A stretch of DNA of 36,138 bases from Cyanobacteria bacterium RI_101. GTDB taxonomy: Bacteria > Cyanobacteriota > Cyanobacteriia > Cyanobacteriales > Microcystaceae. Positions 17,575-26,240 of the stretch are shown here, piece after piece. Every line of letters starts with the position of its first letter. Within the stretch, counting starts at the first letter, position 1. The notes under the pieces were generated by a model. The model did no database searches and had not been told where the DNA came from. It worked only from the letters and a program-made list of their open reading frames with translations. Position numbers and translations under genes: made by a program. The stretch covers positions 1-36,138 of the forward strand of contig WGLZ01000050.1 of NCBI GenBank assembly GCA_016471375.1. Direction: 5' to 3'.

Positions 17575-17910
17575 AAAGTCTATCTAGTCCAAGTATGTTT
17601 GTGCGAATAGAGTCCGGTTTAACGGCGGCGATAACAGTCAGTTCTTCCAGGAGGACTCGTCCCCTTTGGTCGGCGGCGCGGAGCCGTTCAGTGAAGCTTG
17701 ACTGAGATACAGTATAAAGTAAAGACTCGATGGCCCGCAGTCTGGAAGTAGAGCGGCGCCGAAGGTTACCGTTTGGGTCTGTTGGCCCTAGTTCGCCATT
17801 TGAGTGTCTGAGCCAGCTTAGTCTGTACTGAAAATTTCCCTAACGGAGGGAACCGCCCTAGGCTACTCTTAGTAGGGACGGAGCCATTCAGTAAGCGTTA
17901 AGGACGGGCT
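17575..17910. other. Intergenic stretch upstream of glgA
   Basis: 336 bp without an intact gene. It holds the aroQ tail fragment (17755-17799) and two similar segments exactly 200 bp apart: GAGCCGTTCAGTGAAGC from 17681 and GAGCCATTCAGTAAGC from 17881. AAGGA at about 17900, some 6 bp before the glgA ATG, is a good ribosome binding site. No clear promoter was identified. Confidence 0.55.
17755..17799 (+). pseudogene. Fragment of an aroQ 3' end
   Basis: These 45 bp match 16141-16185 inside aroQ at 41 of 45 positions. In the aroQ frame the fragment reads [15 protein letters not shown] against [15 protein letters not shown]; three of the four differences are synonymous. It is then followed by a short LSV tail and a TGA. 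An in-frame TAG lies immediately upstream and there is no aroQ coding sequence before it, so it is a remnant. Similarity starts exactly at a GGCGCC palindrome. Confidence 0.8.
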
Positions 17911-19344
17911 ATGCGGATTTTATTTGTGTCGGCGGAAGTGGCACCCCTGGCGAAGGCCGGGGGGATGGGGGATGTGGTGGGATCTCTGCCGAAGGTTCTC
18001 CACCAACTGGGGTACGACGTTCGTATTATCATGCCCTGCTACGGCTTTATCCCCGACAAGGTGGAGGTTCCCAAAGCGCCGGTCTGGCAAGGCTCCGCCA
18101 TGTTCCAGTCCTTCTCCGTTTACGAAACCCGTCTTCCCAATACTGAGATTCCCCTCTATCTCTTTAGCCACCCCGCCTTTAACACCCGTCGCATTTATCA
18201 AGGGGAAGACGAAGCCTGGCGCTTTACTCTGTTTTCTAACGGCGCCGCCGAGTTTGCCTGGAACTACTGGAAACCCCAAATTATTCACTGTCACGACTGG
18301 CACACGGGCATGATCCCGGTCTGGATGCACGATTCTCCCGATATCGCCACGGTCTTTACTATCCATAACTTGGCCTATCAGGGCCCCTGGCGGGGTTTAT
18401 TGGAAAAAATGACCTGGTGCCCCTGGTATATGCAGGGAGATAACGTCATGGCCGCGGCGATCCAATTTGCCAACCGGGTGACCACCGTTTCCCCCACCTA
18501 CGCCCAACAGATCCAAACTCCGGCCTATGGGGAAAAGTTAGAGGGGCTTTTATCCTATATCAGTCAAAATCTAGCGGGGATTCTCAACGGCATCGACACG
18601 GAAGTTTATAATCCCGCCACAGATCGGTTTATTGGAACTAACTTTACCGCCGACACCCTAGAACTACGGCCAGCCAATAAGATCGCCCTTCAGGAAGAAA
18701 CGGGGCTGGAGGTGAATCGTCAGGCCATGCTGATGGGCATGGTCACCCGTCTGGTGGATCAAAAGGGCATTGACTTGATTATTCAAATTCTAGACCGCTT
18801 TTTGTCCTACACCGACGCCCAGTTTGTGCTCCTCGGCACCGGCGACCGCTATTACGAAACCCAACTGTGGCAGATGGCCTCTCGTTTTCCGGGACGGATG
18901 GCCGTGCAACTGCTCCACAACGACGCCTTGTCCCGCCGGGTTTACGCCGGGTGCGACGTCTTTTTGATGCCCTCCCGCTTTGAACCTTGTGGTCTGAGCC
19001 AACTCTTGGCTATGCGCTACGGCTGTATTCCCATTGTCCGCCGCACTGGCGGGCTGGTGGACACAGTGTCCTTCTACGATCCCATTAACGAAACGGGCAC
19101 GGGCTACAGTTTTGACCGCTACGAACCGCTAGATTTCTTCACCGCCATGGTGCGAGCCTGGGAAGGGTTCCGCTTTAAAGCCGATTGGCGCAAACTGCAA
19201 CGGCGGGCCATGGCTATGGATTTTAGTTGGTATCGCTCCGCCGGAGAGTATCTCAAAATCTATAAAGACATCACTGGTCAAACGCCGGAATTAAGCGCCG
19301 AGGAAACGGAAAAATTAGCGGCGCTGACCCAAACTTACCATTAG
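17911..19344 (+). CDS. glgA: Glycogen synthase (ADP-glucose), GlgA1 type
   Basis: This 477-aa GT5 enzyme extends alpha-1,4-glucan using ADP-glucose. N-terminal [14 protein letters not shown] (K15 in the ADP-glucose-binding KxGG motif), the HCHDWHT stretch, [13 protein letters not shown], and the C-terminal [10 protein letters not shown] with [10 protein letters not shown] are all diagnostic. KAGGMGDV and the length place it in the cyanobacterial GlgA1 group rather than the KVGGLADV-type GlgA2. AAGGA upstream gives a good ribosome binding site. It is transcribed alone, converging with a 75-codon minus-strand gene 2 bp after its stop. Confidence 0.96.
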   Translation: MRILFVSAEVAPLAKAGGMGDVVGSLPKVLHQLGYDVRIIMPCYGFIPDKVEVPKAPVWQGSAMFQSFSVYETRLPNTEIPLYLFSHPAFNTRRIYQGEDEAWRFTLFSNGAAEFAWNYWKPQIIHCHDWHTGMIPVWMHDSPDIATVFTIHNLAYQGPWRGLLEKMTWCPWYMQGDNVMAAAIQFANRVTTVSPTYAQQIQTPAYGEKLEGLLSYISQNLAGILNGIDTEVYNPATDRFIGTNFTADTLELRPANKIALQEETGLEVNRQAMLMGMVTRLVDQKGIDLIIQILDRFLSYTDAQFVLLGTGDRYYETQLWQMASRFPGRMAVQLLHNDALSRRVYAGCDVFLMPSRFEPCGLSQLLAMRYGCIPIVRRTGGLVDTVSFYDPINETGTGYSFDRYEPLDFFTAMVRAWEGFRFKADWRKLQRRAMAMDFSWYRSAGEYLKIYKDITGQTPELSAEETEKLAALTQTYH

Positions 19345-19346
19345 AG

Positions 19347-19574
19347 CTAGGCGCGGGATTCCCCGTCCTGGCTCGGATTATCCTCGTCGAAGGAGTCTTG
19401 GTTTTCCCCTCGTCGCAGCGCTAAGGTTACCCGCCATTCTCCGGTTTGGGGATCTCGGTAGGTTTGAAAGGGATTGGGGGGTAGGCTCCCCTCGGACGGT
19501 TTAGCCATGCGCTTTCGACTTTCTTTAACCCATTTTTTCGCTAGAGTCGCCCCCTTGGCGATGATATTGATCAC
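19347..19574 (-). CDS. Small hypothetical protein, 75 aa
   Basis: A 75-aa basic-then-acidic protein with the central stretch PFQTYRDPQTGEWRVTLALRR, which reads like a small folded beta module, and a disordered acidic tail (DSFDEDNPSQDGE). It ends 2 bp from the glgA stop and its start is 129 bp from the divergent isoprenoid synthase gene. Biased composition and a plausible length favour a real gene over a shadow, since it does not overlap another gene. I do not recognise a family. Confidence 0.6.
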   Translation of the reverse strand: MINIIAKGATLAKKWVKESRKRMAKPSEGSLPPNPFQTYRDPQTGEWRVTLALRRGENQDSFDEDNPSQDGESRA

Positions 19575-19703
19575 ACTCTTCTAGTGATTTTTGTCACATT
19601 CACCATTGTCAGGGCTTGAGGGGAACTCTCTCATCCCGATAGACGACCTCTGAGTCAGTTCAGTGTATGCTATTGCTTAACTTTGGTGTCAGGAGTGACG
19701 TGA

Positions 19704-20516
19704 ATGAATCTGTGTCAGAGCGCCCTGGAGGTGTTGCAGGCCACAAGCCGGACATTTTATATCCCCATTAGCCGCTTACCTCCCGGATTACAAGAAGCGG
19801 TGGCGGCGGCTTACCTGTGTATGCGGGCCATTGACGAGGTGGAGGATCACCCTGACTTAGATAGTCGCACCAAAGCCCAAATTTTACGGCGGATGAGCTT
19901 GAATCTCCAGGCTGGCTCCGCCCATACGGCGCCGGAGGATTTAGCCCTGGGTCTGGACTCCTACCAAAACCTTTTACCGGAGGTTTCCCAGCGCCTCGGA
20001 GATTGGGCCCTGCTGGCGCCCCCGGACATCGCGCCCCGGATTTGGGACGCCACCGCCGCCATGGCCGACCGGATGGCCTATTGGGCCGAGCGCCAGTGGC
20101 GGATCGAGACCAAAACGGATCTAGACCAATACACCTTTAGCGTCGCCGGCGCCGTGGGACTGCTCCTCTCGGATCTCTGGGCCTGGCACGACGGCTCCCA
20201 AACCAATCGGGCCCAAGCCATCGGTTTTGGGCGGGGATTACAGGCGGTCAATATTCTCCGCAACCACGGCGAAGACCGTCAACGGGGAGTGAGCTTTTTC
20301 CCCCAGGGTTGGGCGTTTCAGGATCTCTGTCAATACGCCCGTTATAATTTAGATCTGGGGGAACAATACACAAAAGCTTTACCGCCCGGGCCGGCGCTCA
20401 ATTTTTGTAAAATTCCCCTGACCTTGGCCCGGGGGACCCTCGAAGCGCTCTCCCTGGGTAAAGCCAAACTGAGCCGGAGCGATGTGCTAGCCTTGGTGAA
20501 TCAAGCCACTCGTTAA
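19704..20516 (+). CDS. Squalene/phytoene synthase family protein
   Basis: This 270-aa all-helical trans-isoprenyl diphosphate synthase is predicted to condense two prenyl diphosphates head-to-head. SRTFYIPISRLP (15-26) and the first Asp-rich motif D44EVED48 resemble squalene synthases. The second motif is in NILRNHGEDRQRG, where the usual first Asp is N187 (N187-x-x-E-D191). It is shorter than typical cyanobacterial phytoene synthase CrtB (about 310 aa), so it is probably not the carotenoid enzyme; squalene synthase or a YisP-like farnesyl diphosphate phosphatase are alternatives. AGGAG precedes the ATG, and cofH starts 6 bp after its stop. Confidence 0.85.
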   Translation: MNLCQSALEVLQATSRTFYIPISRLPPGLQEAVAAAYLCMRAIDEVEDHPDLDSRTKAQILRRMSLNLQAGSAHTAPEDLALGLDSYQNLLPEVSQRLGDWALLAPPDIAPRIWDATAAMADRMAYWAERQWRIETKTDLDQYTFSVAGAVGLLLSDLWAWHDGSQTNRAQAIGFGRGLQAVNILRNHGEDRQRGVSFFPQGWAFQDLCQYARYNLDLGEQYTKALPPGPALNFCKIPLTLARGTLEALSLGKAKLSRSDVLALVNQATR

Positions 20517-20522
20517 CCGTTT

Positions 20523-21731
20523 ATGCTCCTCGCGGCGCCGTCCCTGACCGCTATTTTAGATAAGGCTCTTGCCCTAGAGGATTTGACTCCCCGGGAGGGC
20601 TTATTTTTGCTTTCTCTGGAAACCCCGGAAGAACTAGCCCAACTTCAAGACGTCGCCAACCAACTCCGGGCCCGTCTAGCGGGGGAAACCGTCACCTACG
20701 TCGTTAACCGCAATATTAACTTCACCAATATTTGCGAGCAACATTGCGGCTTTTGCGCCTTCCGCAGGGACGCGGGGGAAGACGGCGCTTTTTGGCTGAC
20801 CCAGGAGACAATGCTTCAGAAAGTTCAGGAGGCGGTTCACTTCGGCGCCACGGAAATTTGCCTCCAGGGCGGGTTAAATCCAGAAGCGAAAATCGGCGGC
20901 TCTAGCCTCCAGTTTTACGTTGATTTAATCGGCGCCCTTAAAACCTCTTTTCCCCAACTCCATCTCCACGCATTCTCGCCCCAGGAAATCCAATTTATCG
21001 CTCGGCAAGACGGCCTCGATTACCGGACGGTGTTAACGGCGCTGAAATCCGCGGGCGTCGGCTCCCTCCCCGGCACGGCGGCGGAAGTCTTGGTGGACGA
21101 AGTGCGCCGGGTCATCTGCCCGGAAAAGATCGATAGCCAGACCTGGCTAGAAATTATCAGTTTGGCCCACCAACTCGGACTGCCCACCACCAGCACCCTC
21201 CTCTGCGGCCATATCGAAACCCCCGCCCAACAAACGACCCATCTAGAGCGCCTGCGAGAAGTCCAGCACCGGGCCGTGGAGGAAAATTATCCGGCCCGGA
21301 TCACGGAATTTATTCTCCTCCCCTTTGTTGGGGAAAAGGCGCCGCTCCCCCTCAAGCGCCGGGTGGGCCGGAACCAGCCGGATTTGGACGCGACCTTAAA
21401 ATTAACCGCAGTAGCTCGCCTTTACCTCGGGCGCTGGATCGTTAACCATCAACCCAGTTGGGTCAAGTTGGGCCTAGACGGCGCCCTTCGGGCCTTAACT
21501 TGGGGCTGTAACGATTTGGGGGGAACCCTGATGGAAGAGCATATCACCACCCTGGCCGGCGCTAGGGGAGGCACTGGGTTAACTGTTAACCAACTTCAGG
21601 AAGCCATCGCTTCTTTACGGCGCCCTTCCGCCCAACGGACGACGATCTACAGCGAATTTAAGGCAGACGGGGTAAACGGGACGCCAAAGCCTGAAAGTCT
21701 TGGTAGAGTTGCATCAGCTTGTCGCCATTGA
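20523..21731 (+). CDS. cofH: FO synthase subunit 2 (CofH), radical SAM
   Basis: This 402-aa radical SAM enzyme joins 5-amino-6-ribitylaminouracil with a tyrosine-derived 4-hydroxybenzyl group. With CofG it makes FO (8-hydroxy-5-deazaflavin), which cyanobacteria use as a photolyase antenna. The [4Fe-4S] motif is CEQHCGFC (C71, C75, C78). [31 protein letters not shown] and [11 protein letters not shown] are CofH features. ATG at 20523 follows the isoprenoid synthase stop by 6 bp, implying co-transcription. The C-terminus runs about 24 residues past the conserved region into the 3' end of the convergent DUF1400 gene (74-bp overlap). cofG is not in the window. Confidence 0.93.
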   Translation: MLLAAPSLTAILDKALALEDLTPREGLFLLSLETPEELAQLQDVANQLRARLAGETVTYVVNRNINFTNICEQHCGFCAFRRDAGEDGAFWLTQETMLQKVQEAVHFGATEICLQGGLNPEAKIGGSSLQFYVDLIGALKTSFPQLHLHAFSPQEIQFIARQDGLDYRTVLTALKSAGVGSLPGTAAEVLVDEVRRVICPEKIDSQTWLEIISLAHQLGLPTTSTLLCGHIETPAQQTTHLERLREVQHRAVEENYPARITEFILLPFVGEKAPLPLKRRVGRNQPDLDATLKLTAVARLYLGRWIVNHQPSWVKLGLDGALRALTWGCNDLGGTLMEEHITTLAGARGGTGLTVNQLQEAIASLRRPSAQRTTIYSEFKADGVNGTPKPESLGRVASACRH

Positions 21732-22176
21732 CCTGCACTTCGGCGGTGGGGTAGTTTTCCAGAATCTCGATGAGGCTCACTCGGTTATCTCCCTGGGCGG
21801 AGGTGATTAAAGCGCCCCGCAGGGCTTCGGAACTGGCTCGCCCGGAAGGAGTCTGGATCACCTCGCCAATTTGGGAGAGGGCGTAGGCGCCGAGGAAACT
21901 GTTTAAAAGCTGAGACAGCGCCGAGGGGTGAATGGCCACGGATTGATTCAGCCAGCGCCGCAGATCCTCCGGCTTTTTATCTGCTAATTTCAGGTAAGAT
22001 TCAAGGGCCGGGGAAACGGCGCCGGTGCGACTGAGGTCGCTTAATTCCGCCACGGCGACGGATTCCCGCAGGACGCTATATTTCAGGACGACTTTTTCGG
22101 CGGCGAAAGCGGGAAGCGCCGTCAATAGGGTTAATCCGAGTAGCAAAGATTCAGAAAATCGGCGAATTAGAGTCAT
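21658..22176 (-). CDS. Exported DUF1400 protein (stand-alone)
   Basis: Starting at ATG 22176 ([18 protein letters not shown]), the 172-aa product has a clear Sec signal peptide with probable cleavage after ALPAFA. The mature part, [20 protein letters not shown] and [20 protein letters not shown], matches DUF1400, a cyanobacterial domain usually found ahead of an alpha/beta-hydrolase domain. Here the hydrolase is absent and the protein ends after the DUF1400-like region, so it is either a stand-alone version or a truncated gene. A longer frame to 22254 puts 26 residues before the signal peptide and is unlikely. It lies 84 bp after the FHA gene and overlaps the cofH end. Confidence 0.75.
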   Translation of the reverse strand: MTLIRRFSESLLLGLTLLTALPAFAAEKVVLKYSVLRESVAVAELSDLSRTGAVSPALESYLKLADKKPEDLRRWLNQSVAIHPSALSQLLNSFLGAYALSQIGEVIQTPSGRASSEALRGALITSAQGDNRVSLIEILENYPTAEVQVNGDKLMQLYQDFQALASRLPRLP

Positions 22177-22260
22177 CAATTTACGGCTTTTTAACGAGTG
22201 TGAGCTGTAGGTTTCGGCGCCGAGGATGAGAAAAAGCGGGGCTGATTCCCACAAGAGTCG

Positions 22261-22668
22261 CTAGTTAATGACCGTGTCCTTCATGGCTTCCTGGGGAGTC
22301 CCGGCGGTGTCCGGCGCGTCGTCCCGGAGTTTAGCCAATTTTTTGCGGGCAAAGCCCGTATCCGTTTCTAGATTGATTTGAATTTTAGGGCCAGAGCTGG
22401 CCAGGCGGACGATCATGCCGTCTTTCACGGGAATCTGGGAAATCGCTTCCCCGTCCATATAAGTGCCGTTGGCGCCGATATTCACCGCTTCCCAACCCTG
22501 GGTATTTTTACGGAGTTCCAGATGATGACGGGAGACTACGGCGCTGTAGAGAACCACATCGTTGTCCGCCGCTCGTCCCACCCGGACTAGAGACTCGGTC
22601 TCAAACGTCCAGTTTTGCACTGGAACGCTTTTACCGGGGAGAAGGAGGGTAAGGGTGAGGGCCGCCAT
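22261..22668 (-). CDS. FHA domain protein
   Basis: A 135-aa single-domain phosphothreonine-binding protein. The FHA signature is present: VRVGRAADNDVVL (28-40, with G31 R32), VVSRHHLEL (44-52, Ser-Arg-x-His) and NIGANGTYMDG (63-73, Asn-Gly). The last 35 residues are a charged tail. FHA proteins recognise Ser/Thr-kinase products; the neighbouring AarF/UbiB gene encodes an atypical kinase fold, but no Hanks-type kinase is nearby, so a partner is not evident. It lies between the AarF-like and DUF1400 genes on the same strand, with about 105 bp on one side. Confidence 0.9.
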   Translation of the reverse strand: MAALTLTLLLPGKSVPVQNWTFETESLVRVGRAADNDVVLYSAVVSRHHLELRKNTQGWEAVNIGANGTYMDGEAISQIPVKDGMIVRLASSGPKIQINLETDTGFARKKLAKLRDDAPDTAGTPQEAMKDTVIN

Positions 22669-22773
22669 GAAAGCTTCACTGCGCGAAAAATTAGTCTTAT
22701 TCTAGTCTATGACGTTATCTCTTGAGCGATTTTTCTCGGATTCGCTCCGCGGATCTGGCGCTATTCTCCGGCG

Positions 22774-24456
22774 CTACTTGGCGACCCAACGATCCACCCG
22801 TTCCCGCCAACTCATCCGTAGCCAAGCTCGGATCAGGAATAAGCTAAACAGCCCCGCTAAGCCAAAGCCCGCCAGCGCCGCCCGGGGGTAGGAGGTTCCG
22901 AGAAGCAGAACGGCGCTGAGGAGAGAAAAGCCCGTTAGACAGGCGTAAAGCAAACACTGGAGCGCCAGGTGGATCTTTTGCAGAAGGCGCTCGGTTTCCG
23001 GGGAGCGGACGGGAAATTGCAGAGCGCCCCGCTCTAGTTTTTCCTCTAACTCCCGGAGGCTAGAGCGTCGGGTTGCCAAACTTTGGACGGATTGAATTAG
23101 GAAAGAACGGCTCTGTTGGAGCATAGTCGTCACCCAGGAGGTCGTCGGACGCCGGAGAGTCAGACTTTGGATAAAAGGTTGGCTGGCGGCGATCAAATTA
23201 TACTGAGGATCTAGGGCCCGAGCGATGCCGTCCAGGGTGGTGATGGATTTAATAATAAAGGTCATCTGGGGGGGCAGGCGGAAGGGTTGTTGGCGAAAGA
23301 GGGTATAAACTTCGTCCCCCACTTGTTCAAAGGCCCGAATATCCACGGGTTTATCCCGAAAATTATCTAACAAGAAATAAATAATCCGTTTAACGGCGCT
23401 CATATCCGCCACCGGCTCAATTAACCCCATGTAAATCAAGGTTTCTAGAACCTGATTGGCGTCTTTTTTGAGAATGGCGAAGAAGGTCTGGAGCATCTGC
23501 CCCTGGGCGATGGTTTTCACCTCCGCCATAGTGCCAAAGTCGTAGAAGATCAAAGCGCCGTCCCCGCTGACGGCCATGTTGCCGGGGTGGGGGTCGGATT
23601 GAAAAAAACCGTCCACCAACAGTTGTTTCAGATAAGCGCAGATCCCCGCTTGAATGACGCTATCTAAATTAATCCCCGCGGCTTCTAAGGAGGCCCGGTC
23701 GTTGACTTTAATACCGGGTAAATATTCTAGGGTTAGGATCCTCGTCGTCGTGTAATCCCAATAGACTCGCGGCGCTTTGATTTGGGGATCGTCGCTAAAA
23801 TTTTGCCGAAAACGCTCGGCGTTTTTTCCTTCATTAAGATAATCAATTTCCTGGAATAAAATCGCAAAAAATTCTTGGTAAATGGCTTCTAAATCGTACT
23901 TCTGGGCCAAGCGCCGAAATCCCGGCAGATAGCGCCGACTCCAGCGGAGAGCGGTTTGCAAAACGGCGAAATCGAGGTTAAAGAGAGCCTCTAAACCGGG
24001 ACGCTGGACTTTGACCACCACCTCTTCCCCGGAGAGTAAACAGGCCCGATGGACTTGCCCTAAACTAGCGGAGGCGAGGGGGTCGGGATCAAAGGATTCA
24101 AACAGTTCCCCCAGAGGGCTTCCCAACTCCGCTTCGACTAACGCTAGGGCCGTCGCCGAAGCAAAAGGCGGCACCTGATCCTGGAGTTGGCTCAGGGCTT
24201 GGATGTACTCCCGCGGCAATAAATCGGCCCGAGTGGAGAGGGACTGGCCAATTTTGATAAAGGTGGGGCCCAAATGGAGGAGGGATTTCACCAATCTCTG
24301 GGCCTGACGTTGGCGCCGGAGGCTGGAACGGCGGTTCCAAAAACTGTCCCCCAAAAGGCCCAGACTCAACCCCAGCAGAAATCCTATAATCTGCGCCTGT
24401 CGCCTCCAGGGGGAACGAGTCGCCCGTTCCCAAGCGAAATCTGAAGCCAGGGTCAT
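22774..24456 (-). CDS. ABC1/AarF/UbiB family atypical kinase
   Basis: The preferred ATG at 24456 (MTLASDFAWERATRS) gives 560 aa; an upstream in-frame start (24531) would overlap the histidine-kinase-like gene by 47 bp. UbiB hallmarks are present: LGPTFIKIGQSLSTRADLLP (KxGQ motif), the Ala-rich loop ASASLGQVHRA, the nucleotide-binding Lys in VVVKVQRPG, FQSDPHPGNM (catalytic Asp) and YDFGTMA (metal). Two hydrophobic helices near the C-terminus suggest membrane anchoring. Family members affect prenylquinone (plastoquinone, tocopherol) metabolism and lipid homeostasis, as ATPases more than protein kinases. The specific role is unknown; cyanobacteria carry several paralogues. Confidence 0.93.
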   Translation of the reverse strand: MTLASDFAWERATRSPWRRQAQIIGFLLGLSLGLLGDSFWNRRSSLRRQRQAQRLVKSLLHLGPTFIKIGQSLSTRADLLPREYIQALSQLQDQVPPFASATALALVEAELGSPLGELFESFDPDPLASASLGQVHRACLLSGEEVVVKVQRPGLEALFNLDFAVLQTALRWSRRYLPGFRRLAQKYDLEAIYQEFFAILFQEIDYLNEGKNAERFRQNFSDDPQIKAPRVYWDYTTTRILTLEYLPGIKVNDRASLEAAGINLDSVIQAGICAYLKQLLVDGFFQSDPHPGNMAVSGDGALIFYDFGTMAEVKTIAQGQMLQTFFAILKKDANQVLETLIYMGLIEPVADMSAVKRIIYFLLDNFRDKPVDIRAFEQVGDEVYTLFRQQPFRLPPQMTFIIKSITTLDGIARALDPQYNLIAASQPFIQSLTLRRPTTSWVTTMLQQSRSFLIQSVQSLATRRSSLRELEEKLERGALQFPVRSPETERLLQKIHLALQCLLYACLTGFSLLSAVLLLGTSYPRAALAGFGLAGLFSLFLIRAWLRMSWRERVDRWVAK

Positions 24457-24484
24457 CTTGGCCAGGCTCCTCCGAACCCGCCTC

Positions 24485-25885
24485 CTAAGCGCGCCGGGCC
24501 ACTTTTCCGGGGAGTGCCACAGTAAATACAATCCAACAAGAATCTGTTCCCGCTAACGGCTCCGTGGCGACTTCTATCGTACCATTGAGTTGCTCCACTA
24601 GGGTTTTGGTAATGGTCAGACCCAGACCGATGCCGGGAATAGCGGTGTCGATAACCCATTGTTCCCGATAAAAGGGATCAAAGAATTGAGACAGTTGCCT
24701 CGGCGCCGCGCACTGGCTCATCAGGTTGCGACATTGGATTTCCAAGGCGGGTTGGTCGTAGAGCGCGCCGTCATGGAGGGCGACGGCCACGGCGCTATGG
24801 GGACAGGCGAACTTTTCGGCGTTGGTTAGGAGTTCTCGGATAATTTGCTGTAAATGACTAGCGTTGGTTTGCAGAAGGCTATCTTCGGCGCTGTATTCGC
24901 TGACCAGTTTCAGGTCTTTAGGGGATTTTTCCGCCCAAAGCAGACGAAATTCCTGAATAATCCGGTCGAGTAGGGGCGTAACTTCTAAGCGTTGCAGAAG
25001 GAGGGTGTTTGGCTCGGAGCGGAGACTCCGCAAACGTAGGATTTTGTCGTTAATCTCATTCAGTTTGCGCCATTCCTGCTCTAACACGTCGAGGCGCTGG
25101 GTCAACATTTCCGGGGAGTGACTGCGTTTGCGGAGCATTTCAATCCCTAACCGGAGCGTGGCCAGAGGATTGCGGGTCTGGTCGCTCATGATGGTGACAA
25201 TGTTATGAATCAATTGTTCGTTGGCTTGGCGCTGTTGCTCCAATTGGTGGCGGGTCGCTTCCACCCAAACCTTCACCAGGGGACTTTCTTCCGCGGAAGT
25301 TCCTAGTAGATTGGCTTTATGGCGGGGCAAGGGGGGATTAACCCTCAAGGCCGAATTTAAAAGATGGCTTCCCAGGGCTAAAGACGGCGCTAGATCCGCC
25401 AGGATTTGTTTTTCTTCGTTTCCCCAGATGCGCGTTTCGGGAGCGCCGAGGATGAGCAAGCCGTTCACTTCCCCCCGAAACTCCAGTTTGACGCCGACGC
25501 CGGAGCTTAAAGTAACCTCCTGAGAAAGTTTCCAGATTCGCGGACGACGAGTCGAGCCGGGGAGGTGGGGCGCGAAGGCGATAGGGACTTCGCTTTGGGT
25601 AATTTTTCGAATCCAGCTGTGGTTCCAAAAATGGGTCGTGGCGAGGGTTCGCAATCCCTGATTTTCTGTCCACAACGCCAAATGCGCCAGTCCGTCTGTC
25701 GGTCGTCCCACGGCCAGCAAACAAATCTCCGCCTGCAAACGGTTGCCGATCCGCTCGGCAATCTCCCCCAATTGCTCCTCCGCCGGAGTCGTTTGGTTCA
25801 GTAGCTCCGCTATGTCCTGTCCAATCAAGAGACTGAGAGGATGGGCGGATTCGGGGTTAGAAGGAAGAGCGACCATAGAACACAA
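24485..25885 (-). CDS. GAF-domain histidine kinase-like protein lacking the H-box His
   Basis: This 466-aa soluble protein has a GAF-like sensor (about 20-175), a dimerisation helix pair and a GHKL ATPase domain. The ATPase N-box (QQIIRELLTNAEKF), an F-box-like FFDPFYRE and a G2 box (IGLGLTITKTLVEQLNG) are present; a clear G1 (DxGxG) is not seen. In the H-box position, where active kinases have SHELRTPL, this protein reads S234-DQTRNPL, so the phospho-acceptor His is Asp235; the nearest His (H227) lies 8 residues earlier. It may be a pseudokinase or bind a partner allosterically. No response regulator is adjacent; the AarF-like gene follows 28 bp later. Confidence 0.85.
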   Translation of the reverse strand: MCSMVALPSNPESAHPLSLLIGQDIAELLNQTTPAEEQLGEIAERIGNRLQAEICLLAVGRPTDGLAHLALWTENQGLRTLATTHFWNHSWIRKITQSEVPIAFAPHLPGSTRRPRIWKLSQEVTLSSGVGVKLEFRGEVNGLLILGAPETRIWGNEEKQILADLAPSLALGSHLLNSALRVNPPLPRHKANLLGTSAEESPLVKVWVEATRHQLEQQRQANEQLIHNIVTIMSDQTRNPLATLRLGIEMLRKRSHSPEMLTQRLDVLEQEWRKLNEINDKILRLRSLRSEPNTLLLQRLEVTPLLDRIIQEFRLLWAEKSPKDLKLVSEYSAEDSLLQTNASHLQQIIRELLTNAEKFACPHSAVAVALHDGALYDQPALEIQCRNLMSQCAAPRQLSQFFDPFYREQWVIDTAIPGIGLGLTITKTLVEQLNGTIEVATEPLAGTDSCWIVFTVALPGKVARRA

Positions 25886-26240
25886 GCGAGACCGTCGCCA
25901 AGAGTATTGCGCCTGACTCCATCCTGTCGAAGAGGAGCGTCACTTACCAAGGGAGTTTCTACGGATATTCTCCCCGGTTTTTAGTCGAAAACTCGCAAGT
26001 GTGAGCGCTATCACTGGAGGGGGGTGATTCAGAGACTGTTTCATTCGTTTCGCTCCGCCCCTTAAATCCCCCAATTCTGGGGGACTTTGAACTCAGAAAA
26101 GCTCCGAACTCCCCCCAAAATTGGGGGGCTGGGGGGGCAAAACGAGGCTGATGGGCGGATGTGTGCGCACGGTAGCTTTTCAAGAGGGGCTAGGGGGGAT
26201 CTCAACGCTTGCGCGCGCGCGGTAGGAGCGAAACCCCAGA
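25886..26240. other. Intergenic stretch with a dispersed repeat
   Basis: 355 bp upstream of the histidine-kinase-like gene and downstream of nrdB exon 2. It contains the palindromic repeat copy at 26057-26138 and an alternating purine-pyrimidine run TGCGCGCGCGCG near 26210-26221. I see no gene; a 74-codon frame here consists largely of the repeat. Confidence 0.5.
26057..26138. repeat. Dispersed palindromic repeat, copy 2
   Basis: GCCCCTTAAATCCCCCAATT, GGGGGACTTTGAA, then CCCCCCAAAATTGGGGGG and CTGGGGGGGC. It has the same order of elements as the copy at 156-225, with a longer central spacer (ACTCAGAAAAGCTCCGAACT versus TCCGGTT). Confidence 0.8.

Noticed and set aside
24456-24531. Longer start for the AarF/UbiB gene overlapping the kinase-like gene
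   Set aside because: The extension (MYLLWHSPEKWPGALRRRV) derives from the kinase-like 3' end in another frame, and an ATG just after that gene fits the family better.
26200-26225. Alternating GC run as a possible Z-DNA or regulatory site
   Set aside because: Only about 12 bp long and next to a repeat; nothing else supports a function.
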